A stretch of DNA of 46,805 nucleotides, taken from positions 150,670 through 197,474 of the forward strand of contig DUBS01000054.1 in the NCBI GenBank assembly GCA_012960225.1, written 5' to 3'. Numbering within the stretch: the stretch's first letter is position 1; the number at the start of each line of letters is the position of its first letter. Shown here one piece after another: positions 35,420-44,114 of this stretch. The notes beneath the pieces are model-generated. The model was not told the DNA's origin and ran no database searches. It saw only the letters and a list, made by a program, of their open reading frames with translations. The translations under genes were made by a program, and so were the position numbers. This DNA is from Gemmatimonadota bacterium (lineage in GTDB: Bacteria; Gemmatimonadota; Gemmatimonadetes; Longimicrobiales; Gaopeijiaceae).

Positions 35420-35986
35420 TCACCCGTCCGGGCTGCTCCATTCCCGGTCGCCGATACCAACTCCGTGGTTCTCCAGTCTAGCAAGAGTGAAAATTAAGTC
35501 TGAAAGACGGTTTAGGTAGGGTATGACACCATTACTCACCTCCTCATGAGCTCCTAAACGAACGACCGCCCGTTCTGCGCGCCGACAGATGGTGCGCGCC
35601 ATATGTAGGGCTGCCGCTCCTTCTGAGCCGCCCGGAAGAACGAACGCAGTTAATCTAGGTAGCTCATCGTCGGCCTTGTCGATCCAGGACTCAATCTCTC
35701 CAATCCGAGACTTGGTTAGAATGGGCACCTTCGGGCGAGGGCGCCCTTCAGTTGGAGGAGATGTCGCAAGGTCGGCGCCTATCACAAACAGGTCGTCCTG
35801 CACGGCCTCGATATAATCCTTGATTTCCTGTTGATTTACCTTTGATGCAGCCCATCCAAGTGCTGCATTTAACTCATCAACCGTTCCATAAGCTTCGACC
35901 CGTAAATCACTTTTCGAGACCCGTCCACCTCCGAAGAGTCCTGTGTCACCAGTATCACCCGTGCGAGTGTATATCTTCCGGGACAT
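35420..35986 (-). CDS. PduO-type corrinoid adenosyltransferase
   Basis: A 188-residue ATP:cob(I)alamin adenosyltransferase, which makes adenosylcobalamin. The ATP-binding N-terminus MSRKIYTRTGDTGDTGLFGGGRVSK and the C-terminal block CRRAERAVVRL...PYLNRLSDLIFTLARLEN are diagnostic of the PduO type. I chose ATG 35986, one base overlapping the stop of the small upstream gene (TGATG), over the GTG at 35989. No B12 riboswitch and no other cobalamin gene is next to it. Methylmalonyl-CoA mutase or ribonucleotide reductase would be plausible users elsewhere. Confidence 0.94.
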   Translation of the reverse strand: MSRKIYTRTGDTGDTGLFGGGRVSKSDLRVEAYGTVDELNAALGWAASKVNQQEIKDYIEAVQDDLFVIGADLATSPPTEGRPRPKVPILTKSRIGEIESWIDKADDELPRLTAFVLPGGSEGAAALHMARTICRRAERAVVRLGAHEEVSNGVIPYLNRLSDLIFTLARLENHGVGIGDREWSSPDG

Positions 35987-36228
35987 CACCGCAGCTTGGT
36001 CAATTTGCGAATATTTTGAGCCTTCTCTAGAAGTGACGTCGTCGCATCAGGCTTCTCCGGAATCAATAAATCCCGGATATCTAGAAGGACTTCGAGTTCC
36101 AGTTGATCCCGCTGATATTCTAAATCAAGCTGTTCCATAGCCTTACCGTCACCGGCGTCCTCTGCCGCTGTGAAGGCGCCTCGATAAATGTTTCCAAGAC
36201 TCTTTAAGACCCGATCGCGGGTACGCAT
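35986..36228 (-). CDS. Small helical protein of unknown function
   Basis: An 80-residue protein I do not recognise. It is rich in Leu, Glu, Asp, Arg and Lys and reads as two or three amphipathic helices (RDRVLKSLGNIYRGAF; MEQLDLEYQRDQLELEVLLDIRDLLIP; LLEKAQNIRKLTKL), with no cysteines, membrane segment or signal peptide. Its stop overlaps the adenosyltransferase start by one base, so the two are translated together; it could be a helper or a regulator of it. An upstream AGGAGGAG (36233-36240) gives a strong ribosome site for the ATG at 36228, supporting it as a real gene. Confidence 0.7.
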   Translation of the reverse strand: MRTRDRVLKSLGNIYRGAFTAAEDAGDGKAMEQLDLEYQRDQLELEVLLDIRDLLIPEKPDATTSLLEKAQNIRKLTKLR

Positions 36229-36247
36229 AGCTCCTCCTCAGGTAACC

Positions 36248-36961
36248 CTATACGGCCAGCATCAGCCGGAATCCCGGTCCTGACTCATAGTACCCCCTAA
36301 CCGCCCGCTTTAATTCATCCCAGCAACCCGTGAAGTAATGGTCTGAATCCGGGATTCGCACCAGTCTAATGTGCCCTTCTAGACCTGTGATCAACTCTGC
36401 TGCCTCTTCACCGGTACCGAACTCATCATGTTCACCCTGGACGACTAGCACTGGCTTTTCCATACCTGAAAGGAATGAGTAATCATATCGTTCCAAATTG
36501 ATTGGTAATCCCATTCCAAGAAGCCCTACGACACGCTTGTCCACCGCGCCCACTCTCATACCAACCAGTGAACCAAAAGAGAACCCGCCGACGATCAATG
36601 GTAATCCGGGATACTCGGCTTGTAGCCAATTGAGTGCATCAAGAACGTCATCTTCCTCACCGAGGCCTCCATCGTAGCTTCCCGTGCTGGCTCCCACACC
36701 CCTAAAGTTGAATCGTAGAGCTGCAAATCCCACATCACTCAAGGCCTCGGCTCCACGGTAGACAGCCTTGGTGTGCATAGTCCCGCCATAGTTTGGGTGA
36801 GGATGACACATGACAGCGGCCCCCCGAAGAGGCACCGTCGGCTCTCTCAGGAGGGCCTCGAGATGGCCGTGGGATGCAGGGATCAACACTGGTGACGTAT
36901 CTGGGATAAGGCAGCTATGTTCACCGGAGCAACTCGAAGGGTCGATACGGGCACCCAGCAC
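36248..36961 (-). CDS. Alpha/beta hydrolase
   Basis: A 237-residue alpha/beta hydrolase of the COG2945-like group. Markers: MCHPHPNYGGTMHTKAVY, RFNFRGVGASTGSYDGGLGEEDD, and the nucleophile elbow GGFSFGSLVG, then an acid loop in VVQGEHDEFG and the catalytic His in DSDHYFTG. Substrate unknown. The start is GTG 36961 with GGAG 4 bases ahead; the first 30 residues (LGARIDPSSCSGEHSCLIP) are not part of the fold, so a later start is possible. It diverges from the zinc-ribbon gene with a 27-base gap. Confidence 0.86.
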   Translation of the reverse strand: MLGARIDPSSCSGEHSCLIPDTSPVLIPASHGHLEALLREPTVPLRGAAVMCHPHPNYGGTMHTKAVYRGAEALSDVGFAALRFNFRGVGASTGSYDGGLGEEDDVLDALNWLQAEYPGLPLIVGGFSFGSLVGMRVGAVDKRVVGLLGMGLPINLERYDYSFLSGMEKPVLVVQGEHDEFGTGEEAAELITGLEGHIRLVRIPDSDHYFTGCWDELKRAVRGYYESGPGFRLMLAV

Positions 36962-36988
36962 ATAACTCCAAACGGCAGGCTTCCGTCA

Positions 36989-37447
36989 ATGGGCGCACCA
37001 AAAGAGTCACAAACAGGAGTCACGGCAGCTAACGAGTTGTATTGGGGATCAAACCAAAGTGTGAATAAGATCGCGGAAAAACTCGAGCTATCGAAGAGTG
37101 CCCTTTACGATATGATCTGCCCAAAACCCCTAGACCTAGGCTGTCCGCTTTGTGGGCGAGGAGTCGTCTATGCTAATCGAACTGCCTGTGAGAAGGGTTT
37201 CGCGAATTGCTCTGAGTGCGAATGGGAAGGCCCAGAAAACGAAGCCAACCCCTTTCTTGCTGAACAACCTGTAGCTCTCCCTATCTACGATGACCAAGGG
37301 GTGGTTGGCCTAGATGAGGGCCCTGAAAAAGTAAGCACCTCGCTCCCCACCCGACTCGACTTATCAACAACCCGTACTATGGCAGCTGGGGCTCTTCTAG
37401 GGGCAGCTGCAGGGCTTGCGTTAGTCATCTGGACATGGCGAAGGTAG
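36989..37447 (+). CDS. Putative HTH/zinc-ribbon/transmembrane protein
   Basis: A 152-residue protein I cannot assign to a named family. Residues 14-43 (ANELYWGSNQSVNKIAEKLELSKSALYDMI) read as a helix-turn-helix. Then come Cys52, Cys55, Cys67, Cys74 and Cys77 (CPLCGRGVVYANRTACEKGFANCSECEW), a zinc-ribbon-like knuckle pair. A short variable linker is followed by one transmembrane helix at 131-150 (MAAGALLGAAAGLALVIWTW) ending in RR. That would be a DNA-binding, membrane-anchored layout. I chose the ATG at 36989, because an upstream ATG (36917) overlaps the divergent hydrolase gene. Ribosome site is weak. Confidence 0.65.
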   Translation: MGAPKESQTGVTAANELYWGSNQSVNKIAEKLELSKSALYDMICPKPLDLGCPLCGRGVVYANRTACEKGFANCSECEWEGPENEANPFLAEQPVALPIYDDQGVVGLDEGPEKVSTSLPTRLDLSTTRTMAAGALLGAAAGLALVIWTWRR

Positions 37448-37528
37448 AATCAACAATGGCCACAGACACCTTGCTAAGATGACAGCGTTCTTCGTTGAAC
37501 TAGACCAGCTAACAAATGTGGAGATGCT

Positions 37529-38278
37529 ATGAGCCGCTGGGTTCGAGGACCTTTAACTCTACTTGTAACCATCGTTACGGCTGGTTGCGGGGGGGACGCC
37601 CCTAACCAACAGGGTACCGCTGCTACCACCCAGGCTTTGCTCAGCCAACCAATCGGCGAGCTCACGCAGGTTAAGCCTAGCCCGGCGCTAGACTCCAGCT
37701 CCGGAGACGACCAGCTACCAATAGCGGAGTTGGGCTATGATCAAGGAAACCAAGAAGCGCTTGTGAGAATTGTAGAAATGTCAGACTACGGGTGTGGATA
37801 TTGTCGTAAATTCCACCTTGAAACGTTCCCCATACTGCGTGAGGAGTTTATAGAGACTGGAAAGGTGCTATGGAAATTCGTGCCCTTCGTAAACGGCATG
37901 TTTGAAAACTCTCTTTTCGCAACTGAAGCCGCGGAGTGCGCCCTTGAACAAGGATCAGTGCCATTTGAAGCCCTGAATGAAAGGCTTTGGTCCGACCAGG
38001 CCTCCTGGAAACGCAGTAACGACCCCGAGCCCGTATTACGCGGTATGGCTCAAGATGCAGGCGTAGACCTCATGGAGTTTGATACCTGTCTAAATAACGA
38101 CAACAGCATCGATCGCATCGCCAGTGCAAGAAGCACTGCCAGCCGACTTGGTGTGCGTGGTACACCAACCTTCTATCCAATAGGCTTCCCGCCAATTGAA
38201 GGGGCCCTGCCCACTGAAGCATTTCAGCAAGTCCTGGAACTCATGCACCAAGAGATCAGCGGAGTAGAGGGAAACTGA
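37529..38278 (+). CDS. DsbA-like thioredoxin-fold lipoprotein
   Basis: A 249-residue lipoprotein with lipobox TAGC (Cys20). The thioredoxin-like domain holds the active-site Cys89-Gly-Tyr-Cys92 (SDYGCGYCRKFH), the long helical insert of DsbA-like proteins, and the cis-proline loop GVRGTPTF. It would oxidise or reduce thiols on the periplasmic side. The beta-propeller lipoprotein gene follows 10 bases later, likely co-transcribed. It could serve cytochrome c or secreted-protein folding; no cytochrome genes are near. Confidence 0.92.
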   Translation: MSRWVRGPLTLLVTIVTAGCGGDAPNQQGTAATTQALLSQPIGELTQVKPSPALDSSSGDDQLPIAELGYDQGNQEALVRIVEMSDYGCGYCRKFHLETFPILREEFIETGKVLWKFVPFVNGMFENSLFATEAAECALEQGSVPFEALNERLWSDQASWKRSNDPEPVLRGMAQDAGVDLMEFDTCLNNDNSIDRIASARSTASRLGVRGTPTFYPIGFPPIEGALPTEAFQQVLELMHQEISGVEGN

Positions 38279-38288
38279 GGTAGATCTT

Positions 38289-39230
38289 TTGAGCGTGAGA
38301 TTTGCTAGGAGAGGCTGCCGGCAACGCTGGATCCTGGATATTGTGGCAGCCCTGGCTCTACTGTCGATAGGGGCCTGTGGGCCTATCACAACGGCCAGCC
38401 TTAACTGTCAGTCAACGACCCCGGCCATCTCACTTTCTGAAGAACTTGAAGAAACGAGTGGTGTCGCAATAAGCCTAAGCCAACCTGACATATTTTGGAC
38501 CCACAATGATGATGGATCAGTGCTTACTGCGATTGATTCAGATGGCGAAATCATTTCCCGTATTCGTATAAATCCACCACTCACAGACTGGGAGGATATC
38601 GCGACATCCAGCTGTGCTGGAGGTAAGTCTTGCCTCTACTTCACAGATATGGGAGATAACCTTGAGAGACGATCCGCCGGCGAAATCAGCATACGGCGCC
38701 TAGAGGAGCCTAATCTCGCTTCCCCCGGTTTCAGGGCAACCCTTAACCAACAGATACCAGAGCTCGATGGTGATGTTTTTCCTGTGAGATTACCGGATGG
38801 TCCGCGTGATATAGAAGCCCTCCTCGTCCTGCCTGGAGAAGACATTTATGTCACCACTAAAGGCCGCAACGGACCAGTAGCCGTATATCGATACCCACCA
38901 CCTCTTCGTCCCGACACAGTCACACTTGAACTCGTTCAGGAACTCTCAGCAGGAGCTCGAGTGATCCCCCGCCAAGTCACAGGAGGAAGTGTCTCTCCAG
39001 GAGGTGATATCTTGGCATTGCGCACCTATGAGTCGCTTCAATTCTACGAGTTCATAGCCGACAAACTCGTTCCCATAAAGGACGGTGACATAGACCTACG
39101 CCCCCTTCTAGAGGCCCAGGGTGAGGGAATAGCAATCGGCCCAGGTGGTCTCTTAGTACTCACTTCTGAAGCAGTGGCAGGAACCCCACCACAGATGAAT
39201 CTCATGCACTGCAACTTAGATGCTTCTTAG
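38289..39230 (+). CDS. Beta-propeller lipoprotein of unknown function
   Basis: A 313-residue lipoprotein (lipobox LLSIGAC, Cys30). The body contains ELEETSGVAISLSQPDIFWTHNDDGS, LTDWEDIATSSC and YFTDMGDNLERRSAGEISIRRL, then GPRDIEALLVLPGEDIYVTTKGRNGPVAVYR and GGSVSPGGDILALRTY. These repeats resemble a six-bladed propeller group marked by HND and DWEDIA motifs, seen in uncharacterised secreted proteins. The start is a TTG at 38289 with GAGG 8 bases ahead; GTG 38295 is an alternative. It follows the DsbA-like gene and precedes a 165-base gap. Confidence 0.82.
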   Translation: MSVRFARRGCRQRWILDIVAALALLSIGACGPITTASLNCQSTTPAISLSEELEETSGVAISLSQPDIFWTHNDDGSVLTAIDSDGEIISRIRINPPLTDWEDIATSSCAGGKSCLYFTDMGDNLERRSAGEISIRRLEEPNLASPGFRATLNQQIPELDGDVFPVRLPDGPRDIEALLVLPGEDIYVTTKGRNGPVAVYRYPPPLRPDTVTLELVQELSAGARVIPRQVTGGSVSPGGDILALRTYESLQFYEFIADKLVPIKDGDIDLRPLLEAQGEGIAIGPGGLLVLTSEAVAGTPPQMNLMHCNLDAS

Positions 39231-39382
39231 GGAACCGTAGAAGCACCCTCACGCATTAGCCCCAGTAATGATTCAACAGAAGAGCCACGCTGAAGTCCCG
39301 AATACCCATAAACTAAGAACAGACCGAACTAGACGCGCACATTAAGGCTATTCTGAGAATCCACTTCTGGTGATAGTTCCGC

Positions 39383-39388
39383 TATAAT
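39383..39388 (+). promoter_or_regulatory. TATAAT -10 box placed for a leaderless transcript
   Basis: A perfect TATAAT ends 7 bases before the A of ATG 39396, so transcription would begin at or beside the start codon. No ribosome binding site lies between. The -35 region is poor (TCCACT-like), so a -10-driven promoter is assumed. This is a direct sequence observation; the leaderless reading is inference. Confidence 0.6.
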
Positions 39389-39395
39389 CGCCACC

Positions 39396-41654
39396 ATGAT
39401 ATTTCTCCCGAATAGTTCCTCTTTGCGTAACTCAGGCCTCCCGTTCAGCCTTCGCCAGTCTTGGCTACTTCTTGGCGCGATCACAACCCTCACTACAATC
39501 CTGTGTGCGGAGCTTGCTGCTCAGGAAGACCGCAACGCATACAACATCCGTGCAGTTCTCGTTGATGAAGGACCAACCATTGATGGCTCACTTGAGGACG
39601 CTGTTTGGCAACTCGGAGCACTGGTTGACATGTTTATCCAGCAGGAGCCGGATGAGGGTTCTCCCGCAACTGAACGTACCGAAGTCCGTATCCTGCACGA
39701 TGGCGAGACACTGTACCTCGGAGTGCTCGCGTTCGATTCCGATCCCCAGGCACTGACGGCTACTGAGATGCGTCGCGACTCGGAGCGGATTCTGTCAGAG
39801 GACAATTTTCAAGTGATCCTCGACACGTTTAGGGACTCCCGCTCCGCATACATGTTCGTCACGAATCCCCTCGGGGCGATGTTTGATCAACAGATAGCTA
39901 ACGAGGGTGAAGGGGGTCGTTTCGGTCGGGCTTCCTCTAATGTCAATCGCGATTGGGATGGAGTCTGGAAAGTGGCGGCGCGCCAAGTTCCAAACGGCTG
40001 GGTAGCGGAGATCGCGATCCCCATGATCACTCTGCGTTTCCCTGAATCAGAACCGCAGACCTGGGGAATTAATCTCATGCGGAATATAGGGCGTAAGAAC
40101 GAGCAAGCGTTCTGGTCTCCGATCCCAAAACCTTACAGTATCACGCGCGTAAGCCTCGCTGGAACTATGGATAATCTTAACTCACTTAACCGCGGTCGCG
40201 ATCTTAGGATCACACCGTTTGTGACCGGTGGAGCGAGCCGCATCCAGAGCGCGGGAGTGACTGACGATGCGTTGCAGCGAGATATTGGCATGGATCTCAA
40301 GTATGGTGTCAGCGCAAGCTTAAATCTTGATGTCACGATCAATACCGACTTCGCCCAAGCCGAAGTGGACGATGAACAGGTAAACCTGACCCGTTTCGCA
40401 CTCTTCTATCCTGAGAAACGAGACTTTTTTCTTGAAAATGCCAGCCTATTCACCGTGGGATCTACAGAGCCCTTTAATCGTCTTGCTGATCTTTTCTTCA
40501 CAAGACGAATCGGTCTCTCAAGCTCAGGTGAGACAGTACCGATCATCGGCGGAGCTCGACTGACCGGTAAGGTCGGTCGTAACGACATCGCCATCATGGA
40601 TGTTCAAACCAACGGTGCATTCGAGGAATCTGGTGAGAATTTTCTAGTTGCCCGCTACAGCAGGAACATTCTGGCACGATCTAAGGTCGGCGCTTTATTC
40701 ATCAACAAGGCCCAAACTGAGGGCACTCATTACAACCGTACTTATGCCGTTGATATGACGCTGGCCCCCCTCGCGAATCTCACCGTAACCGGCTTTCTGG
40801 CTAAGACGGAAACTCCCTCCATCAGTACCGGTGACATGGCCGGGTACCTCAACGCGACCTGGTTGAGCCAAAGTTGGCGGATTTTTGGAGAATTCGGTGA
40901 TGTTCAAGACAACTTCAATCCTGAGGTGGGCTTTCTGCCGCGCAGAGGAATACGCACAACCAAGCTCCACCTCGAGTGGAACCCCCGCCCCGACAGATGG
41001 GGCCTCCGCGTGCTTTCCCCGATGTACAACATCATGTATACAACCGACCAGCAGAATCGGCTTGTATCCCGGCGCCACCACTTCATGAACGGAGTACAAT
41101 TCGACAATGGTGCGTACTTGAACATCTGGTACAACCGAAACTATGAGCGGCTCGACGAGCCATTTACTGTAGGGAAAGGGGTTACCATTGCTCCGGGTGC
41201 ATACCGCTACGGGCAACTGCGCCTTTCATTCAACAGTAATCAAGCACGGCGAGTCTACTACAATCTCATGCTCGCTCCACAGACCTTCTTCGACGGGACT
41301 CGTGTCGACATGAACGTTGTCTTAGGGGCACGAGTCACAAGCCAGTTTTCTACTCACGCTGCATATACCAGGAACCATATCGACCTTCCCGCAGGTGAAT
41401 TCAACGTTCATCTAGCAGCGTTTCGTGTGGACTACGCACTATCACCAACAATCACACTTCGTACAGTCACCCAGTACAACTCTTCAAGTGAGCAGTGGGG
41501 AACGAGTGCTCGTCTGCGATACACCTATAGACCCGGTAGTGACGTATACCTGGTGTACAATCAGGTCAGGCGTGACCCGACAGACCCTACTGGCCTCCTT
41601 GAACTCAGAGATCAGCGACTCATGTTGAAGGTGACTCACCTACTTTCACGATAG
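39396..41654 (+). CDS. DUF5916 outer-membrane protein with CBM9-like domain
   Basis: A 752-residue protein with a Sec signal peptide (cleavage near AELAAQ, residue 48). The first half is a DOMON/CBM9-like sugar-binding domain (PTIDGSLEDAVW, FQVILDTFRDSRSAYMF, GWVAEIAIPMITLRF). The second half is the DUF5916 barrel: KYGVSASLNLDVTINTDFAQAEVDDEQVNLTRFALFYPEKRDFFLENASLF, then many alternating strands to a C-terminal aromatic-rich strand. It likely sits in the outer membrane and binds carbohydrate. Such genes are common in Gemmatimonadota and Bacteroidota. A -10 box lies 7 bases before the start; a secreted esterase follows convergently. Confidence 0.9.
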   Translation: MIFLPNSSSLRNSGLPFSLRQSWLLLGAITTLTTILCAELAAQEDRNAYNIRAVLVDEGPTIDGSLEDAVWQLGALVDMFIQQEPDEGSPATERTEVRILHDGETLYLGVLAFDSDPQALTATEMRRDSERILSEDNFQVILDTFRDSRSAYMFVTNPLGAMFDQQIANEGEGGRFGRASSNVNRDWDGVWKVAARQVPNGWVAEIAIPMITLRFPESEPQTWGINLMRNIGRKNEQAFWSPIPKPYSITRVSLAGTMDNLNSLNRGRDLRITPFVTGGASRIQSAGVTDDALQRDIGMDLKYGVSASLNLDVTINTDFAQAEVDDEQVNLTRFALFYPEKRDFFLENASLFTVGSTEPFNRLADLFFTRRIGLSSSGETVPIIGGARLTGKVGRNDIAIMDVQTNGAFEESGENFLVARYSRNILARSKVGALFINKAQTEGTHYNRTYAVDMTLAPLANLTVTGFLAKTETPSISTGDMAGYLNATWLSQSWRIFGEFGDVQDNFNPEVGFLPRRGIRTTKLHLEWNPRPDRWGLRVLSPMYNIMYTTDQQNRLVSRRHHFMNGVQFDNGAYLNIWYNRNYERLDEPFTVGKGVTIAPGAYRYGQLRLSFNSNQARRVYYNLMLAPQTFFDGTRVDMNVVLGARVTSQFSTHAAYTRNHIDLPAGEFNVHLAAFRVDYALSPTITLRTVTQYNSSSEQWGTSARLRYTYRPGSDVYLVYNQVRRDPTDPTGLLELRDQRLMLKVTHLLSR

Positions 41655-41663
41655 GATTTCGCA

Positions 41664-42536
41664 TTATCTCCGTAGGTGCCGGTCAAACCATTCAACCATA
41701 GCTTGCTGTGCCCGCTCCCTATCTGCTGTCAGGCGGAATCCGTGATCTCCTCCAGGTATGATAATTAGCTCCGATTCCACTCCTTCTCCCTGCAGTGCCT
41801 CGAACATTACCTCACTGTTTTGCACATTCACGAGCATGTCCGCGTCACCGTGGATCAGAAGAGTTGGAGGGTCATCGGGAGAAGCAAAAAGGATAGGGGA
41901 TATTGAAGCGGCTTGCTCCTCGGCAAAATCGAGGGCAGGAAAGCGTTTACTCGGACCCACTATCGCCCTAAGGTCCACAGGCGGGTAGTAGGCGACAACC
42001 GCAGCTACGCGAGCGGGCGCACGCAGAATTTCATCACTCGAGTCCATCACTCCATCATCTGACGCCAAGCCCAGCATAAGCGAGAGGTGCCCGCCGGCAC
42101 TTCCACCGTACACTCCAAGGCGATCTTCATCAATGCCCAGTTCTTCTGAGTGCAACCGTATGTATCGAAGCGCGCGTCTAACGTCAGCCTCGGCCTCCGG
42201 CACCTTATACCTAGGTGCGCTTCCATGCCGAACGGCCATAACCGTAAGTCCCTTTTCCAGCAGGCCTCCGAAGCTCCGAGCGATGAGCCATTCAGGAGGG
42301 CTCCAGCGTGATACCCAGCCACCACTCACCATATACAGGACAGCTCCGCCGTGCGCGTTAGGCGGACGAAATACATCGAATGTGAGCGCCATCCCGTCCT
42401 TGTGCCCATAAACGACATCAGGGGTCACCTGAACATCGGCTTCTGATTCAGTAGCTGGCGCTTGCGCCGTCAGCGAACCCGGAAAACCCAGAGCTACCAG
42501 AAAGAGTACGAACCCTGGAATCCGTTTCGTCTTCAT
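41664..42536 (-). CDS. Secreted alpha/beta hydrolase (esterase-like)
   Basis: A 290-residue hydrolase with a Sec signal peptide (MKTKRIPGFVLFLVALGFPGSLTAQ). The nucleophile elbow is GVYGGSAGGHLSLM, an oxyanion-like SGGWV lies earlier, the acid is in LIHGDADMLV and the base in PGGDHGFRL. It fits the BD-FAE group of carbohydrate-ester or lipid esterases. The natural substrate is unknown. It converges on the DUF5916 gene with 9 bases between the stops, and diverges from the PEBP gene across 192 bases that hold nothing else I can name. Confidence 0.9.
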   Translation of the reverse strand: MKTKRIPGFVLFLVALGFPGSLTAQAPATESEADVQVTPDVVYGHKDGMALTFDVFRPPNAHGGAVLYMVSGGWVSRWSPPEWLIARSFGGLLEKGLTVMAVRHGSAPRYKVPEAEADVRRALRYIRLHSEELGIDEDRLGVYGGSAGGHLSLMLGLASDDGVMDSSDEILRAPARVAAVVAYYPPVDLRAIVGPSKRFPALDFAEEQAASISPILFASPDDPPTLLIHGDADMLVNVQNSEVMFEALQGEGVESELIIIPGGDHGFRLTADRERAQQAMVEWFDRHLRR

Positions 42537-42728
42537 AATCTCATCTCCGGGCAGTATTCAGCATGCTGTGATCAGCTTCCTCATAGGGCCAACATGCCCC
42601 CCAGAGGACCGTTCTGCCATCGTTCCTCCCAGTGTAAGCTCTGTAGGTCAGCTTTCTTAACGATTGCCTTGAAACCGAAAGAGCCCGTAATCTTCGCATT
42701 TCAGAATACGCAGTCAGGAGGAGTAACC

Positions 42729-43346
42729 ATGAGGGCAAGGCGGCCAATCTATCTATGTGCTGCTCTGCTCGCGGTCGGTTCGGTCATGGAGCTCAGCGCC
42801 CAAACTCCCTCCACATTCATCGTTGAGAGCCCAACGATGCAGACGGGGGAAATGATGCCTCGCAAGTATTCCCCTGACGGACCGAACCTTTCGCCTCCCT
42901 TAACCTGGAGGGGGTTGCCGGCTGAAACCCGCCAGATAGCGGTAATATGCCAGGATCATGGAGCTGGGAACCCGCCCCCTTGGGTGCACTGGATCATCTA
43001 TAACATCCCCGGGAACGCTACGGGATTGCCGGAGGGAATCCCCTTTGAGTCCACTGACCCGATGCCACGGGAAATCACCGGTGCCACACACGGAAACAAT
43101 GGCTGGGGCCTGTCGATGTACCGAGGTCCGGCACCACCCAGAAATAGTGTTCATCATTACCACTTTGCTGTCTTCGCCCTGAATACTGAGCTGGACCTGC
43201 CGCCAGGACTCACCCGAAACGAACTCCTAGAAGCGATCGACGGGCACGTTATTGGGGAAGGACACATGATGCCGATCTATGAACGACAGCCAGCGGACCA
43301 GGATACGATACCAAGCAACTCGATCCATGGATCATGGAATGACTAA
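42729..43346 (+). CDS. YbhB/YbcL-family (PEBP) secreted protein
   Basis: A 205-residue phosphatidylethanolamine-binding-like protein with a Sec signal peptide (MRARRPIYLCAALLAVGSVMELSAQ). The fold signature is clear: SPDGPNLSPPLTWRGLPAETRQIAVICQDHGAGNPPPWVHWIIYNIPG, then HHYHFAVFALNTELDLPPGLTRNELLEAI and GHVIGEGHMMPIYERQ. Function of bacterial members is not settled. I chose ATG 42729 with an AGGAGG-type site upstream; the frame runs back to 42462 but that part overlaps the esterase start. It overlaps the next gene by 8 bases. Confidence 0.9.
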   Translation: MRARRPIYLCAALLAVGSVMELSAQTPSTFIVESPTMQTGEMMPRKYSPDGPNLSPPLTWRGLPAETRQIAVICQDHGAGNPPPWVHWIIYNIPGNATGLPEGIPFESTDPMPREITGATHGNNGWGLSMYRGPAPPRNSVHHYHFAVFALNTELDLPPGLTRNELLEAIDGHVIGEGHMMPIYERQPADQDTIPSNSIHGSWND

Positions 43347-44082
43347 ATATCCTCGAAAGAAGAGCCCCCTCGCTGATCGCACGGAGCAGACTGCTTCCAA
43401 GATCACGCGTCGAGATCTCCTCAAGGCCGCGGGGGCTGCAGGTGCTGCCGCTCTGATTCCTACTTCGCTTAAGGGAGCCTCCAGCGCAGCTACCCCCATC
43501 CTAGATGGAGCTGTGCAAGGCAGTGCGGCCATGCCCCCTGGGGCGCCGCTAATAAATCTTACAGCCAGGGAAACCGAGATACTCGCGGCAATGGTCGACC
43601 GCTTGATCCCGTCGGATGAGCTTGGAATTGGAGCACTTGAAGCGGACGCTCTTGGGTATATCGACCGCACCCTCAGTGAGAATGGACCCGACTCTGTTGA
43701 GTCTTATCGTACAGGGCTTGCAGCGCTCGATAGATATAGTGAATACACTCGTGGTGCCCGGTTCATCGAACTCTCGGAGCGAGATCAGGATTCTGCCCTC
43801 ATCGACGTACAAACCGGAGGGGCTTCCGGTGCCGGAGTGGGCTTTGTTGGTGGTTCAGGTTCGTTTTTCAATATGGTGAAAAGTCACACATGGCAAGGCA
43901 CATTCGGGGACCCGCACTATGGTGGGAACCGAGAATTCGCGGGCTGGGACCTTATCGATTATCCGGGTGTTCGCATGCGCGTCACAGAGGAAGACCAGGA
44001 GCAACTCGAAGCTGAAGAACTAGAGCCGGAACGACGTTCAGCGTACGAGTTGGCCATGTTCCGGGCCGGGCGACCCCGATGA
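43339..44082 (+). CDS. Tat-exported gluconate 2-dehydrogenase subunit 3-like protein
   Basis: A 247-residue periplasmic accessory subunit. The Tat signal is TRRDLLKAAGAAGAAALIP near residues 28-46. The body (LTARETEILAAMVDRLIPSDELGIGALEADALGYIDR, then FFNMVKSHTWQGTFGDPHYGGNREFAGWDLIDYPG) is typical of gluconate 2-dehydrogenase subunit 3, which chaperones and transports the flavoprotein. ATG 43339 overlaps the PEBP stop; an ATG at 43327 is also possible. The GMC flavoprotein gene follows 32 bases later and is the expected partner. Confidence 0.9.
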   Translation: MTKYPRKKSPLADRTEQTASKITRRDLLKAAGAAGAAALIPTSLKGASSAATPILDGAVQGSAAMPPGAPLINLTARETEILAAMVDRLIPSDELGIGALEADALGYIDRTLSENGPDSVESYRTGLAALDRYSEYTRGARFIELSERDQDSALIDVQTGGASGAGVGFVGGSGSFFNMVKSHTWQGTFGDPHYGGNREFAGWDLIDYPGVRMRVTEEDQEQLEAEELEPERRSAYELAMFRAGRPR

Positions 44083-44114
44083 TCTACTCCTCCTGCCCAA
44101 AGGGGCGGTGACCG

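Noticed and set aside
40695..41216. Minus-strand frame of 173 codons inside the DUF5916 gene
   Set aside because: Antisense to a well-supported barrel protein; no ribosome site and no known motif.
42462..42728. N-terminal extension of the PEBP gene
   Set aside because: It would bury the clear signal peptide and overlap the esterase start; ATG 42729 has a strong ribosome site.
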